Source of the DNA: Spirochaetales bacterium
GTDB taxonomy: Bacteria > Spirochaetota > Spirochaetia > Treponematales > UBA12059
DNA length: 35,346 nucleotides
Direction of reading: 5' to 3'
Assembly (NCBI GenBank): GCA_016926955.1
Contig: JAFGNN010000064.1
Location: forward strand, 1 to 35,346
Position 1 is the stretch's first letter; each line of letters opens with the position of its first letter. Made by a program: the position numbers and the translations under genes. Shown piece after piece: positions 18,806 to 26,815 of this stretch. Below the pieces are notes generated by a model, which was given only the letters and a program-made list of their open reading frames with translations, was not told where the DNA came from and did no database searches.

Positions 18806-18806
18806 C
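18791..18806. promoter_or_regulatory. Inverted repeat overlapping the -35 (probable operator)
   Basis: GTAGAC-AGCC-GTCTAC, perfect 6-base arms spaced by 4. It covers the -35-like box of the unknown-LuxR operon. A dimeric LuxR-type protein binding here would block the promoter; the co-transcribed regulator is the first candidate. Confidence 0.45.
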
Positions 18807-18837
18807 AAAAATCCGGGGGAGGCGGAATGTGGCGGGG

Positions 18838-18975
18838 TAGGCGGGTTATTTAGGGCAGTCGTCAGCTCCGCTGACGGCCCTTAGGTCGGGGGGTAGCGGA
18901 GGACGCGCGAAGCGCGGCCGCAGCGCAGGGGGGGCGCGGTATGGCGCCCCCCCTTCCATATTCAAGGGACGGGAC
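18838..18975. other. Hairpin-rich intergenic segment downstream of the aminopeptidase
   Basis: Holds two hairpins: one at 18852-18881 (AGGGC and CGTCAGC pairing with GCTGACG and GCCCT, 12 pairs around a 3-base bulge) and one at 18928-18953 (GGGGGGGCGC / GCGCCCCCCC). Between them is a GC-rich run with short alternating purine-rich motifs (GCGAAGCGCGGCCGCAGCGC). No gene. The composition is reminiscent of dispersed intergenic repeats, but other copies are not visible in this window. Confidence 0.5.
18928..18953 (-). terminator. Strong hairpin, likely terminator of the aminopeptidase gene
   Basis: 10-base perfect GC stem with 6-base loop (GGTATG), 22 bases after the aminopeptidase stop on the minus strand. 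There is no T-tract, so termination might depend on pausing or Rho. Confidence 0.45.
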
Positions 18976-20091
18976 TTATTTCAGGTTCTCCGGATTGAGG
19001 CACTCGAGCTCAGGGATCACGAAGCGGCCGTCCTTGCGGACGAGGCGGCCGTCGAACCAGATTTCGCCGCCACCCGCCGCGGGGTCCATCATGAGGACAA
19101 GGTCCCAGTGGACGGCGGAGCGGTTGCCGTTGAAGCAGTCGTCGTAGGAATTGCCGGGCGTGAAGTGTATCGAGCCTGCGATCTTCTCGTCGAAGAGGGT
19201 CTCGCCCATGGGCTTGGTGATGTAGGGGTTGACGCCGATGGCGAACTCGCCGACGTAGCGCGCGCCCTCGTCGGTGTCGAAGACCTGGTTGATCCGGTCG
19301 GAGTCGTTGGCCGTCGCCTTGACGATTTTCCCGTCCTTGAACTCGAGGCGGACGTCCTTGAACTCGAAGCCCTGGTACTCGCTCGGGGCGTTGTAGCTGA
19401 TGACGCCGTTGACGGAGTCGCGCACGGGGGCGGTGTAGACCTCGCCGTCGGGGATGTTCATCTCGCCCGCGCATTTGATGGGCGGGAGGCCCTTGATCGA
19501 GAAGGAAAGGTCGGTCCCGGGGGCGACGAGGCGGACCTTGTCGGTCTTCTTTTCGAGCTCGACGAGGGCGTCCATGGCCTTGGACATTTTTCCGTAATCG
19601 AGGGTGCAGACGTCGAAGTAGAAATTCTCGAACGCCTCCTCGGACATGCGCGTGGCCTGGGCCATGGCGGGCGTGGGATAGCGGAGGACGACCCAGCGGG
19701 TGTGCGGCACGCGCTCTTCGATGTGGACCTCCTTCCAGATGGTCTTCTGCCAGAGGTCCATCTTGTCGTGGGGAACGTCGGACCAGGCGGCGGAGTTGTG
19801 CGGCGCCGAGAAGCCGATGAAGCAGTCCATCTCCTTCATGCGCTCGCGCTCGAAGCGGGCCTGCAGGCGAAGCTGCTCCTCCGTGGCGCGCGAGACCCAG
19901 GCGCGTTCGAGGGCGCGGTCGCGCAGGGTGACGAAGGGGAGAGCCCCGGCGTCATAGGCGGCGTCGACGATGGCGCGGACGAAGGCGGTATCGGCGCCGG
20001 TGGACTGGATGAGCACATTTTCGCCGGGCTGCGCCTTGACGGAATGGGTGACGAGGGTTTTGGCGAGGATGCGGAAGCGTTGGTCGAGCAT
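18976..20091 (-). CDS. M29 family metalloaminopeptidase (AmpS/aminopeptidase T-like)
   Basis: 371 aa, close to the usual family size (about 370-415). Matches the thermophilic aminopeptidase family throughout: N-terminal LVTHSVKAQPGENVLIQSTG, AYDAGALPFV, and the C-terminal metal-binding half with GEMNIPDGEVYTAP (Glu ligand), ARYVGEFAIGVNP (Glu ligand), SIHFTPGNSY and SAVHWDLVLMMD (the His-x-Asp ligand pair). These cytoplasmic enzymes remove N-terminal residues from peptides with two divalent metals. The ATG at 20091 has AAGGAG upstream; the in-frame ATG at 20109 lacks one and overlaps that ribosome site, so the shorter start is chosen. Confidence 0.93.
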   Translation of the reverse strand: MLDQRFRILAKTLVTHSVKAQPGENVLIQSTGADTAFVRAIVDAAYDAGALPFVTLRDRALERAWVSRATEEQLRLQARFERERMKEMDCFIGFSAPHNSAAWSDVPHDKMDLWQKTIWKEVHIEERVPHTRWVVLRYPTPAMAQATRMSEEAFENFYFDVCTLDYGKMSKAMDALVELEKKTDKVRLVAPGTDLSFSIKGLPPIKCAGEMNIPDGEVYTAPVRDSVNGVISYNAPSEYQGFEFKDVRLEFKDGKIVKATANDSDRINQVFDTDEGARYVGEFAIGVNPYITKPMGETLFDEKIAGSIHFTPGNSYDDCFNGNRSAVHWDLVLMMDPAAGGGEIWFDGRLVRKDGRFVIPELECLNPENLK

Positions 20092-20130
20092 GGTTTCTCC
20101 TTGGTTCATGGGGAAGGTCGCGGGCGCGGG

Positions 20131-20205
20131 ACTGACGCGACGGATGCGCCGCGGACGCGCGGCAGGCGCGCGACTTGCGCGACGGATGCGCCGCGGACGC
20201 GCGGC
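20131..20205. repeat. 42-base-period direct duplication in the aminopeptidase leader
   Basis: Two copies of a 28-base identical block (20136-20163 and 20178-20205); extending left to 20131 and 20173 gives 33 bases with two mismatches. The unit is rich in CGCCGCGGACGCGCGG-type self-complementary sequence. It lies between the candidate -10 (20214-20219) and the start codon, so it would be in the mRNA leader. Confidence 0.9.
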
Positions 20206-20213
20206 GGGGAAGG

Positions 20214-20219
20214 ATTATA
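20214..20219 (-). promoter_or_regulatory. Candidate -10 for the aminopeptidase gene
   Basis: Perfect TATAAT on the minus strand, in otherwise GC-rich DNA, directly downstream of the DHOD-like gene's terminator. No good -35 is seen at the proper distance. The leader would be about 115 bases. Confidence 0.4.
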
Positions 20220-20244
20220 GACCGGTCCGCGAAAAGGGGGGACG

Positions 20245-20276
20245 AAAAAACGCCCGCCCCGGGGGAGGGGGCGGGC
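20245..20276 (-). terminator. Rho-independent terminator of the DHOD-like gene
   Basis: On the minus strand CGCCCGCCCC, 6-base loop, GGGGCGGGCG, then TTTTTT: a 10-base GC stem followed directly by six T, 28 bases after the DHOD-like stop. This is the only textbook intrinsic terminator I see in the window. Confidence 0.92.
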
Positions 20277-20304
20277 GCGATGGCGGGATTCGAGGCGCGG
20301 GCGC

Positions 20305-21291
20305 TTACGAGATGCCGGTCAGGGCCTGCACGTACTGGGCGCGGCCCCAGGCCTCGGGCTTTTCGCTCATGCGGCGCGAGAGCCGTCCGCGGAGCGACTT
20401 GAGGTCCTTGAGGCCGAGCGCGTCCAGGCGGGCCGACATGGCGCGAACCAGGCCGCCGATGGCGTCGTAGCCTTTCTCGTAGACGAGCGAGCAGACCTGG
20501 ACGGCCGAGGCGCCGGAGGCGACGAGGCGGAGCGCGGTCTCGGCGTCGCGGACGCCGTTGCCGGCCACGAGCTCGGCGTCGCGGAGGCGGCCGTCGAGCA
20601 TGCCGATCCAGCGCAGGGTCTCGTGGTAGTCCTCAAGGCCCGCGCGGGTCGGGCCGGCCTTGAGCTTCATGGCGTCGAGGTCGACGTCGAGGCGGTAGAA
20701 GCGGTTGAAGAGGACGAGGGCGCGAGCGCCGGCCTCGACGAGGCGGGGGGCCAGGTGGTTCAGGTTGGTCCAGTCCGGGCCGAGCTTGACGGCCAGGGGC
20801 AGGCGGGTGGCCGCCCGGACGTCGCGCACGATGGACACGACGCGGTCCTCGATCTTCGCGGCGGATTCCGAGCCGTCCAGGGGAACGAAGCCGATGTTGA
20901 GCTCGAGGGCGTCTGCGCCCGCGGTCTCGATCTGGTTGGCGAACTCGGACCACCAGGGTCCCGCGGCGCAGTTGACGCTGGCGACGACGGGCACGCCGAC
21001 CGCCTGCTTGGCGCCGCGGATCAGGGCGAGGTAGTCGTTGGCGCCGGCGTGGAGCCCCATGCCGCGCAGGTATTCCGCGGCCTCTGAATTGGCGCCGGGC
21101 GGAAGGGAGGATTCGGCCGCGGCGACCTCGGCCTCGATCTGCTCCTCGAACAGGCTCTTGAGCGTGATGGCGCCGGCGCCGGCCTTGGCCGCCTTTTCGA
21201 CGCCGGCTATGGTGGAGACGAGCCCGGACGCCGCGACGACGACGGGGTTCGCTATGGGCATGCCAAGATAGGTGGTTCCGAGATCGGCCAT
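20305..21291 (-). CDS. Dihydroorotate dehydrogenase-like flavoprotein
   Basis: 328 aa TIM-barrel of the DHOD-like family. Visible are DLGTTYLGMPIANPVVVAASGL at the N-terminus, AGAGAITLKSLFEEQI (FMN-phosphate/lysine region), PVVASVNCAAGPWW, ADALELNIGFVPLD, LPLAVKLGPDWTN, VLFNRFYRLDVD and the closing GNGVRDAETALRLVASGASAVQVCS phosphate loop. True PyrD oxidises dihydroorotate for pyrimidine synthesis; this group is usually annotated only as 'dihydroorotate dehydrogenase-like', and no other pyrimidine gene is near, so the substrate is uncertain. Start at 21291 is set by GGAGG eight bases upstream; the longer frame to 21351 begins inside the predicted promoter. Monocistronic: own promoter and terminator. 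Confidence 0.9.
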   Translation of the reverse strand: MADLGTTYLGMPIANPVVVAASGLVSTIAGVEKAAKAGAGAITLKSLFEEQIEAEVAAAESSLPPGANSEAAEYLRGMGLHAGANDYLALIRGAKQAVGVPVVASVNCAAGPWWSEFANQIETAGADALELNIGFVPLDGSESAAKIEDRVVSIVRDVRAATRLPLAVKLGPDWTNLNHLAPRLVEAGARALVLFNRFYRLDVDLDAMKLKAGPTRAGLEDYHETLRWIGMLDGRLRDAELVAGNGVRDAETALRLVASGASAVQVCSLVYEKGYDAIGGLVRAMSARLDALGLKDLKSLRGRLSRRMSEKPEAWGRAQYVQALTGIS

Positions 21292-21322
21292 TGGTTTATC
21301 CTCCGGGTAGGGCGATGGGAGA

Positions 21323-21351
21323 AGTATACGGAGCTCCGGGCGACGGGGCAA
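21323..21351 (-). promoter_or_regulatory. Candidate promoter of the DHOD-like gene
   Basis: On the minus strand TTGCCC (21351-21346), 17-base spacer, TATACT (21328-21323, five of six). The leader would be about 25 bases, containing the GGAGG. Confidence 0.6.
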
Positions 21352-21376
21352 ATTCGCGCAGCGGCCTCGCTTCGGC

Positions 21377-21382
21377 TATAAT
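21377..21382 (+). promoter_or_regulatory. Candidate -10 for the hybrid kinase gene
   Basis: Perfect TATAAT with a weak upstream TTCGCG at 21353-21358 (18-base spacer). It is back to back with the DHOD-like promoter, the two -35 regions almost touching. The leader would be about 90 bases. Confidence 0.45.
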
Positions 21383-21478
21383 GATCGATAGCGCTTCCGT
21401 TCCGCGCGTCCGGAGGACCGCCGCGGATCGAACCGAAGACCGCGGACCCGAAGCGACGGAAGCGGACGAGGAGCACCG

Positions 21479-24076
21479 ATGCTACTGACCGGCGGCCTGG
21501 CGGCCTACCGTTTCGTCCTCTTCCTCGTAGTGCTCGTCTCCGTACACCTGACCATCGACAGCGCTGTCTCGGCCCGGCGGGGAGCGAACGCATCCTTCAC
21601 CATCCTCAACCTGTCCGTCGCCCTCTGGTGCATGGCAAAGCTCGTGCAGATCACGGTGTTCGACCAGTCCGTCTCCTTCGCCGCCTACCACGCGATCTAC
21701 ATCGGGGTCAACCTGGTGCCGACGGCCATGTTCGAGTACTCCAGGGTCGCGGGAAGCGCCGGGCCGCGCTGGCTGCCAGCCTGGACGCAATGGCTGATGC
21801 CGGCGTTCCTCGTCCTGATGTCCGTAAGCAATCCGCTGCACATGCGCTTCTGGAGCGAGTACCGTTACGACGCTTTCGGCTTCCTCGACCCGACGCGCGG
21901 CGCCTTGTTCTGGGTCAAATCCGCCTACCACTACCCGCTTGTCCTCTGGGCGGGAGTCCGCCTGACGCGCGGATCAAGCCGCTCCAGTGGCGCGGCCCGC
22001 CGCTGGCACTTCGTCGTGCTTGGAGCCCTGGCTTCCAGCATGGCGGCCAACGTCCTCTACCAGCTGCCCGTACTCCGGACCGCAGTCGACTTCACCCCCC
22101 TCGCGTTCGCGGCCGCCATGATCGCGATCGCGATCGCCAACCTGGCCTACGATCCCTTGCAGCGCATTCCGTACCCGAAAAACCTGATGTTCGACGCGGT
22201 CGCCACCCCGATCTGGGTGCTTACCGCGGACCGGCGCGTGGTGGCCCGGAACCGCCCGGCGCTCGACCTCTTCGGTCGCGCCGCGGCGGCCGAGGGCGAG
22301 CGCTTCGACGCGGCCTCACCCGCGTTTGCCGAGGCTTTCGAGCGCTCCGACACCCTGGCCCGCGTCGGGGCGCGGAGCTTCAGGCTTGAGGTGAAGCCCC
22401 TCGTCGACCGCAAGCGGAGGGGTCAGCCTGAGGCGTGGTTCGCCACCGCGACCGAAGTCACGGAACTCGAGACGGCGAAAACCCGCGCCAACGAGGCGAA
22501 CCGCGCCAAGAGCGCCTTCCTGGCTTCGATGAGCCACGAAATCCGCACTCCCCTGAACGCCGTCATCGGACTGATCGAGCTGACCCTCGGATCGTGCGTC
22601 GACGAAATGCAGCGCCGCGACCTCGAGCTCGCCATCGAAGCCGCCAAGCGCCTGCTTTCGCTCCTCAACGAGGTGCTCGACCTTTCGAAGATCGAGTCGG
22701 GCCGCATGACCCTTGAAGCCGTGGATTTCGACCCCGCGTGGCAGGCCGAGCGCATCGTCCAGTCCATGCGCCCCCTGGCGGAACGGAAAGGCCTCGCGCT
22801 CGGGTTTTCCGCGTCGGACGAGGTGCCCCGGGCCGCGCTCGGCGATCCGCTCCGCTATTCCCAGATACTGCTCAACCTCGTGGGAAACGCCTTGAAGTTC
22901 ACCGAGCATGGCGGCGTCTCCGTCACCCTCGATACGACCGAGCTCGCGGACCTCGCGCGCCCGGTCGTCCTCGTCGTCACCGTCGCGGACACGGGGATCG
23001 GCATCGCGCCCGATCGGCTCGCGTCGGTTTTTGACGATTTCTCGCAGGCCGAGACCGGCACGGCCCGGAAGTACGGCGGCACGGGCCTCGGGCTCGGCAT
23101 CGCCCGGCGCCTGGCGCGCATGATGGCCGGCGACGTGACGGTGAGCTCGCGGCCCGGGGAAGGCTCCACCTTCCGCTTCGAATGCCGCCTTCCCGCCGGG
23201 GATCCCGACCGCATAGCCCGCGAGGACGAGGGCGCGCAGGAGGAAGGATCGCCCCTCCTGCCGGTGAACCCGCTCTCGGTGCTCCTCGTGGAGGACGACG
23301 ACCTGAACGCGCTTGTCGCCGTCCGGGTCCTCGGCCAACTGGGCCATCAGGTCGCCCGCGCGGCGAACGGCGCGGAAGCGCTCGAACGCCTCCGCGACGG
23401 GGGCTTCGCGCTCGCGCTCATGGACATCGAGCTGCCCGACCTGGACGGCATCGAAATCGCGAAACGGGTCCGCGCGGGCCAGGCGGGGTATCCCCACCTG
23501 CCGCTCGTGGCGATGACCGCCCACCTCGCGTCGGAGCTAGGGGACCGCCTGGTCGACGCGGGTTTCGACGACTTCATTGGCAAGCCGCTTTCGCTCGCGG
23601 CGCTTGAGGGAACGCTTTCGCGCTTCGCGGGGGCGACGGAGGCGGCCACCCAGGCCGCGGCGGAGTTCGAGCGCCGACAGGCCGCCGGCGAGGGGAAGCT
23701 GCTCGACCTGCGCGAGGCCCTGGCTCGGATCGGCGGCGACGCCACTCTCCTCTCCGAGCTTTCGGGCATTTTCCGGACCGAGGCCGCGACGAAGCGGGAA
23801 GAGGTCTCGCACGCGCTCTCCACGGGTGACCTCGAGGGGCTTCGGAAATTGGCGCACGCGACGCGCAGCGGCGCTCGGACCCTCGGCGCGCTCGCGGTCG
23901 ACGGCGCCGCCGCCCGGCTCGAGGAAGCGGCAGCCATCGGACGCGGGACGGAACTCGGCAGGCTGGTCGCCGAGCTCGAAGACGCCTGGGACGCGACGCT
24001 CGCCGTCCTGGACCGGGAGCTCGAGACCCTGGCCGAGACTGCCGGGACGTCGGGCGGCGAAGGGGAGTGCGGATAG
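21479..24076 (+). CDS. Hybrid sensor histidine kinase with receiver and Hpt domains
   Basis: 865 aa. Seven hydrophobic segments fill the first about 230 residues (histidine-kinase N-terminal 7TM type), followed by a PAS-like sensor (about 235-335), a HisKA domain with ASMSHEIRTPLNAVIGL (His near 352), an HATPase_c domain with N box LLNLVGNALKFTEHGG, VADTGIGIA and KYGGTGLGLGIARRLA, a receiver domain (VLLVEDDDLNALVAVRVL, phosphoacceptor Asp in ALMDIELPDLDGIE near 648, KPLS lysine) and a C-terminal Hpt domain with LAHATRSGARTLGA (His near 793). It is thus a complete intramolecular phosphorelay; the terminal response regulator is not nearby. GAGGAG lies five bases before the ATG. Confidence 0.95.
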   Translation: MLLTGGLAAYRFVLFLVVLVSVHLTIDSAVSARRGANASFTILNLSVALWCMAKLVQITVFDQSVSFAAYHAIYIGVNLVPTAMFEYSRVAGSAGPRWLPAWTQWLMPAFLVLMSVSNPLHMRFWSEYRYDAFGFLDPTRGALFWVKSAYHYPLVLWAGVRLTRGSSRSSGAARRWHFVVLGALASSMAANVLYQLPVLRTAVDFTPLAFAAAMIAIAIANLAYDPLQRIPYPKNLMFDAVATPIWVLTADRRVVARNRPALDLFGRAAAAEGERFDAASPAFAEAFERSDTLARVGARSFRLEVKPLVDRKRRGQPEAWFATATEVTELETAKTRANEANRAKSAFLASMSHEIRTPLNAVIGLIELTLGSCVDEMQRRDLELAIEAAKRLLSLLNEVLDLSKIESGRMTLEAVDFDPAWQAERIVQSMRPLAERKGLALGFSASDEVPRAALGDPLRYSQILLNLVGNALKFTEHGGVSVTLDTTELADLARPVVLVVTVADTGIGIAPDRLASVFDDFSQAETGTARKYGGTGLGLGIARRLARMMAGDVTVSSRPGEGSTFRFECRLPAGDPDRIAREDEGAQEEGSPLLPVNPLSVLLVEDDDLNALVAVRVLGQLGHQVARAANGAEALERLRDGGFALALMDIELPDLDGIEIAKRVRAGQAGYPHLPLVAMTAHLASELGDRLVDAGFDDFIGKPLSLAALEGTLSRFAGATEAATQAAAEFERRQAAGEGKLLDLREALARIGGDATLLSELSGIFRTEAATKREEVSHALSTGDLEGLRKLAHATRSGARTLGALAVDGAAARLEEAAAIGRGTELGRLVAELEDAWDATLAVLDRELETLAETAGTSGGEGECG

Positions 24077-24121
24077 CGAGGGGCTCGGGTGCCGTTGACA
24101 GCCTTCGCGAATGAAGGGACC

Positions 24122-24150
24122 TAGCCGACCCGGCCGATCGAAGCTACAGT
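24122..24150 (+). promoter_or_regulatory. Candidate leaderless promoter of recQ
   Basis: TAGCCG (24122-24127), 17-base spacer, TACAGT (24145-24150), then 7 bases to the GTG at 24158. There is no Shine-Dalgarno. Confidence 0.42.
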
Positions 24151-24157
24151 GGCGCCC

Positions 24158-26092
24158 GTGAACGATCACATGCCCCGCGCCACGCATGGCGCCGCCCCGT
24201 TGATGGAACGCGCCGACCGCCTGCTTCGCGAGGTTTTCGGCTTCGAATCCTGGCGCCCGCTCCAGCGGGAGGTCGTGGAGTCCGTGCTCTCCGGCCGCGA
24301 CGCCCTGGCCATCCTGCCGACAGGCGGAGGAAAAAGCCTCTGCTACCAGGTGCCGGCATTGGTCCTCGAGCGTCCCGTGCTCGTCGTCTCGCCCCTCATT
24401 GCCTTGATGGCCGACCAGATCGCCGGCCTCGTGGAGGCGGGCGTCGGCGCGGTGGCGCTCAACTCGACGCTTTCCGCGGAGGAGTGGCGCGCGGCCGCCG
24501 CGCGCGCGCGTTCGGGCGAGGCGAAGCTCGTCTACGTAGCGCCCGAGGCGCTCGGCTCGGGGCGGCTGCTGGAACTCATCGACGCCATCGGCCCCGCCCT
24601 GCTCGCGGTCGACGAGGCGCATTGCATTTCGCACTGGGGCCACGATTTCCGACCCGATTACCGGCGCATCGCCGAGCTGCGCGCGCGCCTGCCCGGCACG
24701 CCCTGCCTGGCCGTCACCGCGACCGCGACGCCCGCGGTGCGCGCGGATATCGTGGAAAGCCTCGCGCTTTCGGGCGCCGAGCCCTTCGTCGCCAGCTTCG
24801 ACCGGCCCAACCTGCGCATCGCCGTGGAACCCAAGCGCGGAGCCGTCTCGCGCCTGCTCGAGTTCGTGGCGGCCCGCCCGCTCGAGTCGGGCATCGTCTA
24901 CTGCATGTCGCGTGCGGCCACCGAGGACGTCGCCGCGAAGCTCCGCGCCGAGGGCGTCGCCGCCCTGCCCTACCACGCCGGCCTCGACAAGGAAACGCGC
25001 AGGCGCAACCAGGAAGCCTTCGTGCGCGACGACGTCCGCGTCGTGGTGGCGACGGTAGCCTTCGGCATGGGCGTCGACAAGCCGGACGTCCGCTTCGTCG
25101 TCCACATGGACCTGCCGAAGAACCTCGAGTCCTACTATCAGGAGATCGGCCGCGCCGGCCGCGACGGGCTTCCCGCCGACTGCCTGCTCTTCTACTCCTA
25201 CGGAGACGTCTCGAAGATCCGTCGCCTGCTCTCGGAGCTGGACGGGGAGCGGCTCGCCGTCGCAGAGGCGCAGCTGGCCGAGATGGCACGCTACGCGGAG
25301 GGCGCGGGCTGCCGGCGCCGCTTCATACTCGCCCACTTCGGAGAGACCGCCGCGAAGGACTGCGGCGTTTGCGACGCGTGCCGACAGGCCGCCTCGGGCG
25401 TCGGCCTGGTGGACCTCGGCACCGAGGCCCTCAAGTTCCTCTCCGCCGTGGCTCGCACGGGCGGCGGCCGCGACGGCTCGGGCGGACCGGGCTTCGGCGC
25501 GGGCCACGCCGCCGACGTGCTCCGCGGCGAGCTCACCGAGAAGGTCGAGCGCTACGGCCACGACGCGCTCTCCGTTTTCGGCATCGGCAAGGACCTGTCG
25601 AAGGCCGCCTGGATGGAACTGGCCCGGCGCCTCCTCGGGACGGGCCACCTCGAGGCCGCCCCCCCGCACGGGGTATTGCGGCTCACCGAACGGGCCTACG
25701 CCTTCTTCAAGGAAAAGGGCCCCTACCCCACCCGCCCGCTCGCTTTGGCGGAAGCGCGCCTGGTGAAGAAAAACCGGGTGAAGAACGGCGCCGCGCGCCG
25801 CGGCGCGGAGGCCGAGGGTCGCGAACGGGCCGCCGCGCTGGCCGGAGCCGACGGCGACGAGGGAGCGGCGGAGCTCTTCCTCGAACTCAGGCGCAAGCGC
25901 AAGGAGCTCGCCGACTCGGTCGGCGTGCCGCCCTATGTCGTCTTTTCCGACCGCACGCTCGGCGAGCTCGCGCGCTCCAGGCCCCGGAGCCTCGAGGCCA
26001 TGTCGGGCATATTCGGCGTCGGCGAGCGGAAGCTCGCGCGCTATGGCGAGGACTTCCTGGCCGTCATCCGCGCCTACTCCGGCGATGACTAG
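24158..26092 (+). CDS. recQ: ATP-dependent DNA helicase RecQ
   Basis: 644 aa, near the usual 600-700. Domains in order: motif 0 region (FGFESWRPLQ), Walker A PTGGGKSLCYQ (about 51-61), DEAHCISHWGHDFRPDY (about 152), helicase C with motif VI QEIGRAGRDG, a RecQ zinc-binding segment with four cysteines (GCRRRFILAHFGE, then DCGVCDAC), an RQC winged-helix region and a C-terminal HRDC domain (ELRRKRKELADSVGVPPYVVFSDRTLGELA). It unwinds recombination and stalled-fork intermediates 3'-5'. The start is uncertain: GTG at 24149, GTG at 24158 and ATG at 24170 are in frame; none has a Shine-Dalgarno. I prefer 24158 because a TACAGT -10-like hexamer ends seven bases before it. It converges with the HAD gene, 18 bases apart. 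Confidence 0.95.
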   Translation: MNDHMPRATHGAAPLMERADRLLREVFGFESWRPLQREVVESVLSGRDALAILPTGGGKSLCYQVPALVLERPVLVVSPLIALMADQIAGLVEAGVGAVALNSTLSAEEWRAAAARARSGEAKLVYVAPEALGSGRLLELIDAIGPALLAVDEAHCISHWGHDFRPDYRRIAELRARLPGTPCLAVTATATPAVRADIVESLALSGAEPFVASFDRPNLRIAVEPKRGAVSRLLEFVAARPLESGIVYCMSRAATEDVAAKLRAEGVAALPYHAGLDKETRRRNQEAFVRDDVRVVVATVAFGMGVDKPDVRFVVHMDLPKNLESYYQEIGRAGRDGLPADCLLFYSYGDVSKIRRLLSELDGERLAVAEAQLAEMARYAEGAGCRRRFILAHFGETAAKDCGVCDACRQAASGVGLVDLGTEALKFLSAVARTGGGRDGSGGPGFGAGHAADVLRGELTEKVERYGHDALSVFGIGKDLSKAAWMELARRLLGTGHLEAAPPHGVLRLTERAYAFFKEKGPYPTRPLALAEARLVKKNRVKNGAARRGAEAEGRERAAALAGADGDEGAAELFLELRRKRKELADSVGVPPYVVFSDRTLGELARSRPRSLEAMSGIFGVGERKLARYGEDFLAVIRAYSGDD

Positions 26093-26110
26093 CGGTACAA
26101 GGCCGGCCGG

Positions 26111-26749
26111 CTAGGGGGCCGGCGCGACCCAGGCCTCCACCGCGGCGACAGCCGCGCCCTCGTCCTCGAACAGGTGCGTCGAAAAGCCGAGCGCCGCGGC
26201 CGCCTCGACGTTGCGCCGCGCGTCGTCCACGAAGAGCGTGTCTTCCGCGCGCCACCCGTAGCGCTCCAGGAAAAGCCGGTAGATGGCCGGATCGGGCTTC
26301 GCGAGTCCTTCGTCGCCCGACCAGAGCTTGCGGGGTATCCGATCCAGCGCGGGCCAGAAGGCCATCCACTTCGGGCCTGCGAGCGCTGGCATGTTGGAAA
26401 GGATGCCGACCGGAATCTCAGCGTCGAGCAGGCGGCCGACGAGCGCGTGCATCCGCTCGCGCGGCCGCGCCCAGGCGGAGAGGTCGATCGACCCGATGCG
26501 CTCCAGGTTCCCGTCGAGCCAGGGTTCGACATCCGCGGCGCCGGCTTCGGAAAGCACGCGCGCCCAGTACGCGCGCGCGTCGAGCTCGCCACCGTCGAAG
26601 GCCGCGCGGTGCCTGCCCCACGCCTCGAGGAAGGCGACGCGCCCGAGCCGCAGCTCCGCGAGGATCGGGTCGAAGGCCGAGACGTCCTGCGGCCCGGTCA
26701 GGACGTAGCCGAAGTCGAAGAGCACGTTGCGCGAAGCGTCAGCTGCCAT
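26111..26749 (-). CDS. HAD-superfamily hydrolase (YihX-like phosphatase)
   Basis: 212 aa. HAD motif I reads NVLFDFGYVLTG: the nucleophile Asp is present but the second position has Gly rather than Asp, the D-x-G form seen in the YihX-like group. Motif II is GILSNM, motif III is the Lys in DEGLAKPDPAIYRLFLERY, motif IV is TLFVDDARRNVEAA. A helical cap lies at about 25-90. Such enzymes hydrolyse small phosphorylated metabolites in the cytoplasm. The start is uncertain: ATG 26749 has no Shine-Dalgarno but a TTAACT ends six bases upstream; a TTG at 26785 would lie in the presumed -35 box. Confidence 0.88.
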   Translation of the reverse strand: MAADASRNVLFDFGYVLTGPQDVSAFDPILAELRLGRVAFLEAWGRHRAAFDGGELDARAYWARVLSEAGAADVEPWLDGNLERIGSIDLSAWARPRERMHALVGRLLDAEIPVGILSNMPALAGPKWMAFWPALDRIPRKLWSGDEGLAKPDPAIYRLFLERYGWRAEDTLFVDDARRNVEAAAALGFSTHLFEDEGAAVAAVEAWVAPAP

Positions 26750-26755
26750 GCGGTG

Positions 26756-26785
26756 AGTTAAGCCGGGAATCCGCGCGAGGGACAA
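26756..26785 (-). promoter_or_regulatory. Candidate leaderless promoter of HAD gene
   Basis: On the minus strand TTGTCC (26785-26780), 18-base spacer, TTAACT (26761-26756), then 6 bases to the ATG. The -10 box is weak. Confidence 0.33.
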
Positions 26786-26815
26786 GGGGGAGCGGCGGCC
26801 GCGGCCACGCCGCCT

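Noticed and set aside
19108-20220. 370-codon frame antisense to the aminopeptidase
   Set aside because: Strongly biased towards Gly/Val/Asp in the pattern of an antisense frame; the aminopeptidase on the other strand is unambiguous.
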